DNA of 64,000 bases from Purshia tridentata (lineage: Eukaryota; Streptophyta; Magnoliopsida; Rosales; Rosaceae). The notes beneath the pieces are model-generated. The model did no database searches, was not told where the DNA came from, and saw only the letters and a program-made list of their open reading frames with translations. Made by a program: the position numbers and the translations under genes. Positions 1 through 12,861 of this stretch are shown here, piece after piece (position 1 is the stretch's first letter; each line of letters opens with the position of its first letter). Location: NCBI GenBank assembly GCA_003254885.1, contig QANT01001807.1:1-64000 (forward strand), read 5' to 3'.

Positions 1-957
1 CACCATAGCCTCCCTGTATATATATATATATATATGTAAATATAAAGTTCATGTTTTAGAGCTTTTCATCATTAAAAGTCTTTTTATTCTCTTGATGCTC
101 AATTAGAAAATATTCCACGAAGAACTATCAAAGTCAAAACACACCTAATCCATATAACAACATTGGTCTTAAAAAATGGTAGGTAGAATTAAAGTCTAAC
201 CCTTTGGCCCATCCTTGTTCCTTCCACGGTTCTACGAGCACAACTTGTGAACTTGATATGGATATTCTTGCCGCCAAGCCAAGACTCTCATAGTATTACA
301 CATTTGAATTTCTTGCTTCTTTTTAAAGAAAGTTCCTAATTTTGAATTATTTTTTCTTCATTCCAAAATCTCCTAAACGAAAAGGTTTACACAATAACAA
401 GCCAATACTTGTTAAGAGTAAGACATAAATTGGAAAACCTAGCTCAGTGATAATTTTTTATTTGATATCTAATATGTTACATTATTGTAGTGTAATATTC
501 AACTATTTTAATTCACAAAATGTTTAGTTAGAGAATATTTCCCTCCCCTAGTTAGACTTACTTAGACCCATCTCCACTTTCAAATTTAAAACACTCCTCT
601 TCAAACCAAACTCTATTTCTATAGCTTTAGTGGCAGAGCAAGTACACCATTTTCTCTGTTTCTCTTTCTCTGTGCCACTCGGCCCACTCTGGCATCCTCT
701 GCATTGATGATGTTCACTGGCCATTGAATATTATCAATGCGACAAGCGACAAGTACTGATCACCGCTGGAACCACCTACACTTCTAACTTCAATAGCTCT
801 GTTTTTTTCTTAAACTGTCTTCAAATCATTCAAATCCACAACTATCTCCATTCATTTTCTTTCCAACTTTCCGGATAACCAAACAAGGATTTGCTTAGAT
901 TAATTCCTAATAAACTAATCAGAAAGCAAAAAAAACTAAAAGAAAAAAACACCATAC

Positions 958-1518
958 ATTAAGCTGGTCGGTAATGGAGTCTTGCTGATTAGTAGGAGCC
1001 AAAATCACAGACCCCGTTGCCGACTTCATACCAAACCTCGCAAACGAATTGTGGGTTGTCAGCCATGAATACTTATTAAACGGCAGCCCCTTAACCTGTT
1101 CAGTAATTATGCCCAGAAACAAGCACAAAATTACAAAGAAGTCACAAACTTTTTTATACAAACATGCAAGAACCAAAAACCGAAACTGAAAATGAAATCA
1201 AGCGATTTGCAGAGGTACCCGAGAAAGCGGGCTTATGGGTTTGATTCGGGTGCATCTCGGGACTATATTGCCGTCTGCAAGGCAGGCCTCGCAGTGCAAA
1301 CCCGAGTCGCACTCGCTGTCTTTTATGCATTTCTGACCCTCCTGTGAAAAATTGCAGAAAAGAACAGAGTGAAATGGGTTGGTGCCGATTTTAGTTGAGA
1401 AAATATGTGAAAATTAACAGAAATTGAAATGGGTTTTGAGTGAGACCTTGAGGGCTGAAGATAGATCAAAGAGACAAGTAGCAGCTAACAGAACTGCAAT
1501 GAGAATGAGTTTCTGCAT
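958..1518 (-). CDS. PI-PLC X-domain-containing protein, 5' exons only (partial)
   Basis: Three exons read on the minus strand: 1447-1518, 1219-1341 and 958-1095, together 111 codons with GT-AG borders and no frame break. The first exon encodes a signal peptide (starts MQKLILIAVLLAATCLFDLS). The second encodes a Cys-rich stretch with the pattern CxxDSECDSGLHCEACLADG and CTRIKPISPLSR. The third carries VKGLPFNKYSWLTTHNSFA, the start of the PI-PLC-like X domain, including the TTHNSFA motif with the His expected in the active site, and ends at QQDSITDQLN. These secreted or GPI-anchored plant proteins look like bacterial PI-PLCs; their substrate is poorly known. The next expected exon (NGVRG, LMLDMYD) is not found between 957 and 1, so either intron 3 is over 950 bp and the gene continues off the left end, or the gene is truncated. 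A (CT)12 run at 1712-1735 lies just upstream. Confidence 0.8.
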
Positions 1519-2800
1519 GTGAAAGTACAGATGGGTCAGCGAGTCATATACAATGTTTATGGTATAAAGCTAGAAGAAGATGATGAACAAAATGACGAAG
1601 AAGATGATGAAAAAGAAAAATAAGTTACGTGCTCCATTGCAAGTGTTTGGGTGTGGTTACAAAGAAAGAAAGGGTCTATGTCTATGAGACACTGACTCTG
1701 GACTCTTTAACCTCTCTCTCTCTCTCTCTCTCTCTACCCTACATGAAATTATGAAAAATGTGTTGTTTTTTCATGTGTATATATTTGGTTTTTTAGCGCC
1801 GCCATTGTTGCTTATCAAGTTATCATACAAGTGCATCACTATTTTTTTGTTGTTTAATTCAAATTGATCTTTCTATTATGGTGGATAATTAAAGGTCTTT
1901 TTAAATTGATGATTGGGTTGTATTGTAACTTGTAAATCTGTTTTTTTCTAAACGAAAAATTATGACTGTTAAATTTGATTGCTTGACTTAAACTAAACAT
2001 CAAGCAAATATAACAAGGTTTGTTTTAATTAGATTTTTTGTAACCTCTGCTTAGACTAAATTGCAGTCCGTGTATGATTATTGGGAATAAAGTGTCAAGT
2101 CAATTACGAAAAAACAATCAGTTCAACTTTATTCTTTGAAAAATAATATGCTTCAACTTAATATATTAGCACAAACCGTAATGTATTGACATTATTTAAA
2201 GCTAAACATGCAGATAATTAATATTGAGTGATGTATAGTATATATGTCACTTGGCCGTATATGAGTGAACCTATTCAAAATTTTTGAAACAATCTAAGTA
2301 TCTATTCCGAAATTAAATTGCCAATAAGAGAAGAGGTCTAATATGTATATAAACACTTATACAAAACTATAATTTTTCAATATAGGGGCAACACACTCCA
2401 CAATCTTATAATAGATAATACAAAGATATTTGTAATCAAATATGTAATATATGTAATACGCTTTTGTTTTTGCTTTATCCTACTATTTAGTTTTTTAAAA
2501 AAAAAGTTCGATGTAATTGATCATGAATATAAATATAATTTTCCGTATTGTCTTTTAAGTTTTTTGCTTGAAGCAGCTTCCTTCTCTGGAGAATTGAATG
2601 TATTATATGACCCATCCCACCTTGTTGCATGCTTTACAATATCTAGAGGACTTTAAAACGTATAAGTTTCAAATTTGACAAACTTTCCTCTTAAAGAGTA
2701 ATTTTACCCTAAGAATCGATGATCCACATTCAGAAACCTACAATTTGAGATTTTAAGAAGGCACGTATTATTGCATGCCAAAAAAAAAGAAAAGATTAAA
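1519..2800. other. Intergenic, upstream of the PI-PLC-like gene
   Basis: No gene is visible. The first 200 bases probably hold the 5' leader and core promoter of the PI-PLC-like gene on the minus strand, with a CT/GA dinucleotide run at 1712-1735. The rest is AT-rich without a recognisable repeat family. Confidence 0.5.
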
Positions 2801-2819
2801 TTTGCAGCAAAAAAGTTAT

Positions 2820-3060
2820 AGGGGGCCGAAGCCCAAAAGGAAAATAAACTACACAATCAACCTGGGCCTAGATAGGCCTGCTAAACAATCATCGAGAAAA
2901 GACTGCACACTATCAGAGGGAGACTAAAGCCCATGATTACCCATGCACACCTCATGGCCCATCCTGGCTAAGCAATCTGCAAAACATGATGTCTTTGACC
3001 TAGACTATTCGGAGCACCATTCATTGCTAAGTTGGCTATTCTTGGATCATTTGACACTAG
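2820..3060 (-). mobile_element. LINE relic: RNase H-like C-terminal end
   Basis: On the minus strand a short open stretch reads SCFADCLARMGHEVCMGNHG followed by a stop. This resembles the last helix of the RNase H-like domain (RVT_3) at the end of plant L1-type polyproteins, which usually has an ADxLAR/K motif. It is followed by a GGGCTTCGGCCC-type 3' tail often seen in these relics. No reverse transcriptase remains nearby, so it is a short 5'-truncated fragment. The family was not determined. Confidence 0.4.
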
Positions 3061-4836
3061 TTTACCGAAATATTTGTGTTATTTCAGCAGTCAGTATCGA
3101 ACTCTTTTGCATATTTTGGTAACATACTGCTGAATCAATTTATAATTTTTTACAACAAATCCAAAATATATTAGAGTGGTAATGTGATGAGTTAAGTGGA
3201 TTCCCTCAAACTGAACATAATAAAACACAATGTAGGCTGTAGGTAGTCAAATAACTCTTCAAATAATGTCTAAAAAATAGGGGATGGTTCAGGTTATTAA
3301 ACTACATTACTAGCTGGATTCCAACCATATAATGTATGTATTTTTCATTTAAAAACAGGAATCCTTAATTTTGAAGGGACTGTCTTTATATGCTACAGGA
3401 CATCTACCCAGTACAGACAAGTGACAACATTCATCATAATTCATCACCAAGGCCCGAGAGACCTAACACCTAAGGGTGCCCATCCTTTGGTTTTATGACT
3501 TTACAATTCAGTCACAGACATGCACCGAATATTCTGGCAAAGTAAAAAACATAAAATAAAAAACCCATAACCAAATCAAATTAAACAATAGTTGTGGGGT
3601 TGTGTGGGTCCCACATGAAAGTGTTCTCTAGCTGCCCCTACTGCCTGAACACCAAGGATGAAAGTCCCTCACATGCTGTCAGAGTGTCAGGTCACTGGGT
3701 TGAGATGATTGGACACATCAACACGGGCGTATAATACTCAATAAAGAAATGTACCAAAGAATCAAGATCATATTTTCCAATTTTTATTCTATGTCAAATT
3801 TCATTCACAATCCATTTATGGTTCACATTGAAAGTGAATATTTGGCACGGGAGCTATTCTTATGCAAAAGTTCTTATGCGGAAGCTCATCAAATTCATAC
3901 AATAAGAAAATACAGTTGTTCGACTATACTTTGTTTTGATGACTTTCGAACATAAAAGTTTCCAAATAAGAGAATCTTTCTATTTGGTATCAATTATAAA
4001 GCACACAAATGTCTCATTTATAGTTTCTTTATGATACAATAGTTGCTGAAATTTTCAACAAAAACAAGAAGAAAAATAATATAAATCATTCTTGTGATTA
4101 GGAAGGAATGAAAAGATTAAAAAGGAGCAGCCTTTTTGTAGTTTGTAGGAAAAAAGAAAAGGGAAACAGAATTGTGCTAGAGTACAAATTACTTTAGCAA
4201 CAAAGTTATATGATGAAATGATTCAAGGATCAAGATAATGCAAAAGTAATCTCCTGAAGTTTTTTTTTTGATAAGAACCTTTTTTGTAGTTAAATTCTAG
4301 ATGCATATCACAACTCATTCCTCATGCAAAAAAGGTCTAATCATCTTTCTTTGTACAAAAAAGGGTTATTTTCTAAATTTCAAATAATGAATCATTTCCA
4401 TTTTCAATTTATGAATGGAGTAATGAGAAAAAATAAATCAAAACCAGTTTTGGACTTATCACCCATCTCCATTATCCATCTACACATGCATCATGGTACT
4501 AACCTTAAACGAAAATTGACACCACTAACACTAAGCCAATGCCAAAAATGTGAACTACAAAATGGAGAAAAAAGAAGAAGCATTTTACATTTACATAAAC
4601 TGGATGTATCTATTTATTTCTGTTCCCTGTAAAGTGAAGACAATCGACAATCACCCATTATTGACCCCCCACTATCTATTTATATCTGTTTTCAGGCCAA
4701 GAAGATGATATTAATGCGCAATAAATTTGAAAGAAAAGAAATTATTAGTTCCGACTCTCCAAGAACTCGAGGGAGAGGGTGGGTCCCATTCCAGACTTCT
4801 AGTCCACTCCACAGTCAAACAAGGCCCACCCTCACT

Positions 4837-4838
<2 letters not shown>
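3061..4838. other. Intergenic, AT-rich, no gene seen
   Basis: I see no supportable coding region or repeat. Open frames at 3749-3955 and 4324-4632 show low-complexity composition and no domain. The right part should hold the promoter of the receptor-like kinase that starts at 5074. Confidence 0.5.

Positions 4839-4899
<61 letters not shown>
4839..4899. repeat. (CT)30 microsatellite in the 5' leader region of the kinase gene
   Basis: An uninterrupted CT dinucleotide run of about 61 bases, followed by a degenerate CTC/CAC tail to about 4937. It lies 175 bases upstream of the kinase ATG at 5074. CT/GA runs are common in plant 5' leaders and core promoters and are length-polymorphic. Confidence 0.95.
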
Positions 4900-4902
<3 letters not shown>

Positions 4903-5073
4903 CTCAGTCTCACTCTCACTCTCACACACACGCACACAAATATACTCGCAGCCTCCATTTTATGGTGTTCCCAAATGCGCTAACATACTTACTTGTCCTT
5001 GTTTCTTCGCAAACCCCACTTCACTCTCTCTTTTCTCTCTCGGTGAGCTTAACGTTCCTTCTTTGTTTGGGCA

Positions 5074-8000
5074 ATGGTGGTATGCGGACCGGGCTCTCTG
5101 CTGGGTCTTCTTGCATTTCTTGGAATGCAGCTACTACCTGCAATAATGGCAGGTTGGTCAATTTTCTGGGTCACTCTTGTTTCATATTCCTCTGCTTTGG
5201 CTCAATGTTTCTAGTTTTTTGGTTTTGTTTTATTTTCAGTGACTGAAGAGGCTGCGTTTATGTTTATTTATTTATGTTTATTGCTTCCCTTTTCATTCTC
5301 ATTGTATAGCGCATGTTTTGGGCACTTCAGCAACCCATTTTGGGTTTATATGTAGAAATTCTGGAGATGGGTCTCAGAGAAAATTTCAACTGCTCGACTT
5401 TGTTTTTTTGGCTTTCCCTTTTTAAAGGAAAAATATTGTGCTGTGATGTTAATGGGACCTTTACAATATTTATCAGTTGTTGGGGCTTCTGGGATTTTCT
5501 AACTCATTCATTTGGTAGAGGTGCTCTGAGTGGATATATGTTATTGGCCATGGTGTGTTTTACTTTTGAGCTCACTTTTGCGTCTAAACTTGTATTTGTT
5601 TCTGTTTAGCTTAATGGGAATTTCAAAATTGTTTTTTCTTCCACAAATTTTTGGTTTTCATAAGGACTTCATATCCAAAGTGGTTATACTGCAACTGGTT
5701 TTGAGTAATCCTTCTGTGTTCTGGTGAATTCCAACTGTTTCAGTATTATTATTGTCTCACATAAGTATCTTAGTTTTGTCTTTCATAAAAACATATATAA
5801 CAAACAACAAAAAAAGGGTTGCTGAACATCTCAAGAGTCATATGTGCTTGCTTGGCGCTGCCTATACCGATATTACGTGCACAATCAAGCATTGCATCAA
5901 TGCAATACTCCTTGACAAGTGAAAGAAAAGTATTGGTGCCCTGTCAAGGTTTTCCAGGTTATTACAATATCAGTTAATTGAACTGTTTCGATAATCCAAG
6001 AAAATGTATCTTCATTCATGGATAGATTGCACTGCTGAGTCATAATTTATTTGGTGAGTGACAAATGTGCTTAATCCATCTTCTCTACAGGAAGCTTTTC
6101 TTTTCTTCTTTTTAAAAATATATAGAGCTACCAATCCTGGGATTGATGATATTATTTTCTAATAAACAAACACTTTTTGAAGCTCTTGGAGTTAGCCCAA
6201 GTGGTTAGGGTGGGTGGGTAATGGGTTGGGATTAGGATAGGTCTAGGGTATGTTTCTCTCCGATGTAGCCCCCATAAAAAAAACATTTTTGAGATTCAAC
6301 ACTCAGATGTGCTGGACTTGAATGAAGGAGTTTAAAAAATTGTATGTTAATACATTGGATTGGATATTGCCAACAAATGCATGATTTGGGTTATTTGTGT
6401 GCAGAATCTTATATCTCCTTTCCAAGTATGTTATATGTTGCAGATGATGAATTTCAAATGAAATGAAATTTCACATGATTGATACCAGAAAATATGTAAT
6501 ATACATATATATATATATATATATAAATTTCATGCTGACCATAACTTCTACTTTTGCAGACTGCCCCTTAAATTTGAGTGGATCAAACTTGACTGTGGTA
6601 GCCTCTTTGTGCTCTAATAAAGATGACAGAGGAAAGTGTTGCCGCTATATAAATGCTTTCATTGCAGTTTCCATTGCTCAATATGCAAATGCAACAAGCA
6701 ACTTAGGGGTTCCTTCAAATTTATCTGACATCTGCCTCCATTCCATCTCACAAACCTTAGAACTGTATGGAGTTCCCCGAAATGCAACAGCTTTTTGTGG
6801 GTTCGGGACAAAAATTCCAGTAAATTATGAGTGTAAGGGTCGAGCAACTGTCATGCAGATGCTGCAGTCTCCAAAATTCCCTGATGTCATGGAAAATTGC
6901 AAAGTACCACTTTCAGAGGAAAGTAATTGCAAGAAGTGTTTAAATGCTGGCATTGTATATCTTCATCATCTATTAGGAACAGAAGATAATATAACATTGA
7001 GTACCTGTCGTGACGCAACTTTTGCAGCACTAGCAAGCCAAGTTGATGATGGTTCAGCTGTTGAACTTGCAAGCTGTTTCTTTCAAATCCAGGGGCTAAA
7101 CATCCTACCAGGTATGGATATTTTTCGCAGAGAATGAGAGTTTAGTTTTAACTTTGTATCAAACACAATGTGATAAACACCTGGTGCTAGTTTTCCATTG
7201 TTTACTAAAACTGTGTTACTTTTTTATTTAGTATTCAAAGTTTTTTTCCGGCCAAAAAAGCAGTATTCAATGTTTTTTTCTATAGAAATTGTCATTATGT
7301 TCTAATTTGTTTGTGGAGATCATTATGTTATGCTTCATGTGTTAACCACAGCTTAATAATAATCTTCAGTCATTAGTATGAAAAAGGCATGTCATATTGG
7401 TAAACTGGAATAGTATGAATTTGTGGATCCAGTGTTGGTGAGATACTGATAAGCCTCTTCAAATAGTATGAACTTCTTTAATTATTGTCTCTGTCATTGA
7501 TCTTTTTTCTTTGGTGGAAAGGCTGGTTGTTAATGTATTTGAAAATGTTTAAAAGGGCAGGTTATTAGGATATTTAAGCCAATACATCATTTTTCCTGAA
7601 ATGTACAATACACTACACTACTTAAAGGGCAGAGAAGTGATCCTTATTCGAATCACATATACCTGTACAATGTACAATACACTACTTTTGTTATGAATGT
7701 TTTCCTAGTGATTTAAAAATCAGCAGATCTAGATTTTGACTAACCATTCATGGTAATTATGAGATAGCATCAATTATATAAATGGTTTCTTGGGCCATAT
7801 GTATCCAAACAATTATTGATTTGTGTTTTTCTGTTAAAAATTGTGTTGCTAGTTTCAGAGCCACCCCCATCGTCCACCCCCAAGGCTTCTCCAAGTCCAT
7901 TAGTGGCTGCTAGCCCAAGCCAACACTTGTTGGGAAGTGAGAAACACCACCCCTACCACCTGACACTGATACCAGGTATCGGAGTTGCAGTAACAGCTGT

Positions 8001-11000
8001 GGCTGTAATGATGCTCTTAGTCTTGATAGTTCTTATTCGTAGGAAAAGCAGAGAGCTAGTGGATTTTGAGGATATAGACAAGACATCTTCAAAATCATTT
8101 CCTCCACCTCGTCCTATAAGGAAATTTCAGGAAGGTAAAGTTCTAGCCTTTTCCCAGTAATTTGCTTTCTTGATGACCAAAATCCGTAAATGAAACATTT
8201 TGTTCGGGGACCTCTTTGGGATGGGATTTAAATGCAGGCCCTCCTCCATCTATGTTCCAAAAATTCAGCTACAAGGAGATTAAAAAGGCAACGGACAATT
8301 TCAACACTACCATTGGACAAGGGGGATTTGGAACTGTGTACAAAGCTCACTTTAGTGATGGCTTAGTGGCAGCAGTGAAGCGGATGAACAAAGTTTCAGA
8401 GCAGGGAGAGCATGAGTTCTGCAGAGAGATAGTGCTTCTTGCGAGATTACATCATCGTCATCTTGTTGCTCTAAGGGGTTTCTGCATTGAGAAACACGAA
8501 AGGTAGATAATTTATGTATTTACTTGGAAACCATGTGTAGCACGTGTTATTTAGCTTTATTATTAATTTTTTATTAGTCTTTATTAGGGTTTAACCTTTA
8601 GGGTACTTTGTCCGTGGTGTAAATATTTCTAATACAATTATATACAATCGTCTTATATTGTGATTATAACCGTATTTTATATTTGCTTATTGATTATGTA
8701 TGTTTGTGGAACTCATGTACCTGCTCAAATGCTTTACATGTCCCATGGCAGGTTTCTCATGTATGAATACATGGCAAATGGTAGCTTGAAGGATCATCTT
8801 CACTGTATGTTTCTCTGTCTCTTGAATTCCTTTTTTCTGAGAATGGTGTTGTAAAACCACTTTATGGAAGAGGATGATTTTATGGTGTTTTTCAATGCAT
8901 TTGAAGTCAATTCTTATATTTGTTGGGATTATGATCTCTCTCTCTCTCTCTCTCTCTCAATCACACAAACTTGCACGTGCGCACACAGTTATGATGATGT
9001 TTAACAGAATATGTTTATAAATCTTGGTGACATCACACTAAATACGGTGATCGATTTCTTTCTGGATGATAACTTCAGGTATTCAAATGCCTATGGAAGA
9101 CAGCAATAAAATCATTCTCTGATTTCGTTTACAAAGCAACACTTTTTTTAAGGCCATGTATTCTGAATACGTTTTGGTATCATATTTATGCAGCTCCAAA
9201 CAGAACTCCTCTAAGTTGGCGGACTAGAGTCCAAATTGCCATTGACGTGGCTAATGGTCTGGTAATTTGCAGCACTATGTTCATTATTTGACTGACTTGT
9301 TTTGTCCATGACCTTCCAGATTTGTTCGCAATCAGTTTACAAACACACACTGAAGAAATTTATTTTCCTTCCTAATTTGCTGTTCTGACATGCAGGAGTA
9401 TCTCCATTTCTATTGCGATCCTCCTTTGTGCCATAGAGATATCAAGTCCAGCAACATATTACTGGATGAAAATTTTGTTGCCAAGGTAGGGTAATGGCTG
9501 GATGCACATGTAACTTTTAATATATCAATTTAAGCTCATTGGTCTTAGGCTAGTTTGGTATTACAGTGAGAAAAAACTGCATTGAAGTAATACAGTAGTG
9601 AAGTAAAACAGCTGTGAAGTAATGTCAGTCGAGTGTTTGGTAAACTATGTTTTCAAAAGTACTGTGAGTAAAAAAGTAATATGAAGGTGTTTGGTAAATT
9701 ATAACATAAAACTGCTATGACTGTTCATAATTACTAAAATGGACATGATGCTGAATTTTTTTTGACTTATTTATTTGAAAAAAAGGCATTTTATTAGTTT
9801 ATAATTTGTGGTCTACAAAATTAATATATATTAGCATTAAAATTATTGACCTCAAAACAAAATTATTAAGTAAGTATGCATATTATTTTTGTAAGAATAT
9901 TTTAATTTTAATGGTACAAATAAAATATCATAATTAGTAATATCAATATAAAATAGCCATATTAAAAGTACATCCACCATCACATACATCATACATATAT
10001 ATTATAGTTTAAAAAGGAGGATAATAGTTGTCATTTTATTAAAAAAGTGAGGATAGATTGGGTAAAAAAAATTTTGGCCACAATTGTTACTCACTACAGT
10101 TTTGAAAAGCAGGTTTCAAACTATAGTGAATATCTGTAGTGAGTGACTTCAAATAGTCATTCACTACAGTTTTTGAATTTTTACCAAACACCAAAACTGT
10201 TGTGAGTGACCTAGAATTGTCACTCACAACAGTTTTTAGGTCTCTCACTACAATCCCAAACAGGGCCTTAAACTAGTTTCTAAACAACTTGATGGAAAGT
10301 GATAAGTTCCCTTGATAGATCCTAGGTGTGATATTCAGTTGTGACTCAATTTTCTCATCTCTAAATAAGAGGCACTCAAGAAGGATGCACACTGTTATGT
10401 TACTTTTAAACTTATTCTCTTCTGGCAAGGATGCATCCAGAAAATGTGTGCCAAGAATCCTTTTAATTTCCTTTTTTTATTTTGGTTCCAGGTTGCAGAT
10501 TTTGGCCTTCTGCATGCTTCAGAAGATGGTTCTATTTGTTTTGAACCAGTGAATACTGATATCCGGGGAACTCCAGGTTAGAGAAAAATCTATTTAATAG
10601 CCTGGAACATGAACTTAATAACTTTGTGCTAAAGACCTACAGAATGTTGGATGGCTTCAGGTTATATGGATCCCGAGTATGTGGTTACTCAAGAGCTGAC
10701 GGAGAAAAGTGATGTATACAGCTATGGTGTCCTACTGCTGGAGATAGTGACTGCAAGACGAGCAATACAAGACAACAGGAATTTGGTTGAATGGTCGCAA
10801 AAATACATGGCATCAGAATCAAGGCTACCTGATCTAGTGGATCCCAGTATACGGGATTCATATGATTTGGATCAGCTACAGACAATCGTGTCTATTGTGA
10901 GATGGTGCACCGAGAGAGAAGGCCAAGATAGGCCTTCAATTAAACAGGTGCTTAGGCTTTTGTATGAGAGTTCAGACCCGATGCATAGCGGATTTCTAGC

Positions 11001-11205
11001 AGCCGTGGGAGATGAAGAGTACGAAGAAACTGAAGGGAGAGGAAGGACTAGTAAAGGGAAAATGCATAGGAATGACATGATTTTTCACAGTGGGGATGGG
11101 AGATATCTTGCTTCATCTTCAAGTACATCCAGGTCACATTGTAGCAGAAGCTTCTTGCTTGAAACTGGCTCTCCACAATCCCCTCCAAATATACTATCCG
11201 TTTGA
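5074..11205 (+). CDS. SPARK-domain receptor-like protein kinase (At3g19300/At1g49730 type)
   Basis: Nine exons: 5074-5152, 6560-7111, 7853-8134, 8238-8502, 8752-8804, 9194-9261, 9396-9485, 10492-10576 and 10661-11205. They give 2019 nt, or 672 residues, with every junction in phase. Residues 1-26 are a signal peptide. About 27-210 form a Cys-rich SPARK domain with [10 protein letters not shown] and many N-glycosylation sites. A Pro/Ser-rich stalk follows (about 213-235), then one membrane helix (about 249-272) and an intracellular Ser/Thr kinase from about 325. Kinase motifs are [39 protein letters not shown] and GTPGYMDPEY. The tail is Ser-rich. It should act at the plasma membrane; the ligand is unknown. 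DFGLL replaces the more usual DFGLA. Intron 1 holds a SINE-like insert and intron 7 a Tourist-like MITE. The ATG at 5074 is chosen because it opens the signal peptide. Confidence 0.92.
6181..6282 (+). mobile_element. tRNA-derived SINE-like insertion in kinase intron 1
   Basis: The insert begins CTTGGAGTTAGCCCAAGTGG. TAGCCCAAGTGG (6193-6204) fits a Pol III A box, and a degenerate B-box-like GGGTATGTTTCTC follows about 45 bases on. It ends in an A-rich tail at about 6276-6283. Similar flanks, ACACTTTTTGA before and ACATTTTTGAG after, look like an imperfect target-site duplication. Family not determined. Confidence 0.5.
8934..8958. repeat. (CT)12 microsatellite in kinase intron 5
   Basis: A 25-base TC dinucleotide run inside the intron between the exons ending at 8804 and starting at 9194. 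Confidence 0.9.
9548..10267. mobile_element. Tourist-like MITE (PIF/Harbinger) in kinase intron 7
   Basis: A 720-bp element with imperfect terminal inverted repeats: GGCTAGTTTGGTATTACAGT at the left, and at the right the reverse complement of GGCCCTGTTTGGGATTGTAG. It is flanked by the 3-bp direct repeat TTA (9545-9547 and 10268-10270). The GGCCNTGTTTGG terminus and the TTA target are the signature of PIF/Harbinger non-autonomous elements. Subterminal copies of CACTACAGTTTT and its complement strengthen the hairpin. There is no coding capacity. Confidence 0.85.
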
Positions 11206-12861
11206 GGCATTCATTCATTTGCTATAGTCACCAATTAGAAAGTTGTTACCACTAAATCAGGTTGCTTGTTGCAAGATTTGACTACAGTTGAGTATTTCTT
11301 CAGCTCAGCCTCTTAAAAAGCACATCAAGCAACGTCAAGCTCATGGTGTTTACAGGTTTTGGTCAAATGCCAAAGCAGATTGTGAGAGTGGTCAAGCTGC
11401 ATGGTTTTGTCTTTTGCTTGTTAAAAGTTATGGGGAAGCCAAATATAAATGCATATATCTTTGCTTGTATTATTGGTATCAAGTTGAACAATTTTGTAAC
11501 CAACAGTCTGAATCAATTTCATACCTAAAAGAAATGTTTTTGTGTATATAGAATTCCACATTAATTCAAGTTATTTCCTATGTCCAAACCAGATAAATAA
11601 GTCATCTCACATAGTATTTATCCATGTCCCAAAAGGATATCTTAAAAAACTAAAAAAGAAACAGTTTAGTTACTCGATTTGACGATTGGGTCAAGTTTAG
11701 ATGCACCAGGCAGCGTCAGAAATGAGTCTATGTTTGCATAAATATATATATATATATATATATAAGCACCAGGCAGCGTCAGAAATGAGTCTATGTTTGC
11801 ATAAATATATATATATATATATATATGAGGCTGGATTTTTAATCGATTCAGTTCCATTTTGGGCATTACCAATCGATAAGGTGCTTAATTTTAAACCCCC
11901 CATCAATTTTAAAACTCTCTCAAAACACGTAGTCATTTGAAAACTCTTCAAAAACTCCCTAACTATCCCCATCCCAATACCCCCATTTATTCCAAAACTC
12001 TCCAAAATCCCCTACTATCCTAAAACTCTCCCAAAATCCCAAAAATTGCAATAAAAAAATAATTAAAGTAAAATACAATAAAAGTTAATCACAATTAAAT
12101 AATGCAATAAAGAAATAATTGCAATACAAAGTTTTAGTTTTGAATTCCGATTCATTTGAATTATGTGATTGACCCAAATTTAGTAGATTGAATTTAAAAG
12201 AGAAAGAGAGCTCGTGTGTGTGTGTGTGGGCTAAACAATTTTTAAGAAGTAATCTAAAAATGAAACAGTTTTAATAAAAAATAAGCATTTTAAATGCTCT
12301 ATGAAAGACATAAAAAAACAAATAAATATAAGATATATAACAAAAGAATGGGGTTATTTGGACCGGATTATTTTATTACTTGATTTTTGATCCTACTACT
12401 TTTATGTATTAATAAGTATCCAAATGATGTTGTGAGGTTTGACCGTTTGAGTAAGTACATTTGATTTAATTAATGAAACTTCCAATTTAGCGAATCTCGG
12501 TTATGTTCATGAGAAGAAGAGTAAAGCTAATTCTGTTTTATTATTAATATATCAAACACAAAAACAAAGATTAAATTTACACGTAGATCTCCCATTAGAA
12601 GTCGATCAGTTACAATGACTGGGCATGAGTCTTGCATGGAAATTTCAATGTTAAACTTGAAATCCAAACAGGGCACATGGAACAGAAAAAAACGTGCTCC
12701 CAGCCTCTACTGTCATTTTTTTTCCTTTATGAAATTTGTAAAAAAAAAAAAATTGAAAATGGAGAGACTGGGCTACCGGTAAGCATACCCCTCAACCCTT
12801 TGGCCTACACATGTGTTGAAAACATCAGAAAATTACTAGAAACAGCGTCAACCTCATTTTT
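11206..12861. other. Intergenic region between kinase and NYN gene
   Basis: This stretch contains the 3' region of the kinase gene, the 63-bp tandem duplication, a C-rich/A-rich low-complexity tract at about 11890-12060, and a short GT run near 12213. No gene is supported. The two adjacent genes converge here, so no promoter is expected. Confidence 0.5.
11703..11828. repeat. Tandem duplication of a 63-bp unit ending in (TA)n
   Basis: The unit GCACCAGGCAGCGTCAGAAA... starts at 11703 and again at 11766. The two copies are nearly identical through GAGTCTATGTTTGCATAAA, and each ends in a TA dinucleotide run of about 20 bases. The TA run probably mediated the duplication. It lies in the intergenic region after the kinase gene. 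Confidence 0.9.

Noticed and set aside
4711-5146. Frames rich in Ser-Leu or Arg-Glu over the CT repeat
   Set aside because: They are direct translations of the (CT)n microsatellite. The real start in this area is the kinase ATG at 5074 in another frame.
5313-5727. 98- and 65-codon frames in the first kinase intron
   Set aside because: Phe/Leu-rich frames from T-rich intron sequence. The kinase exon chain is complete without them.
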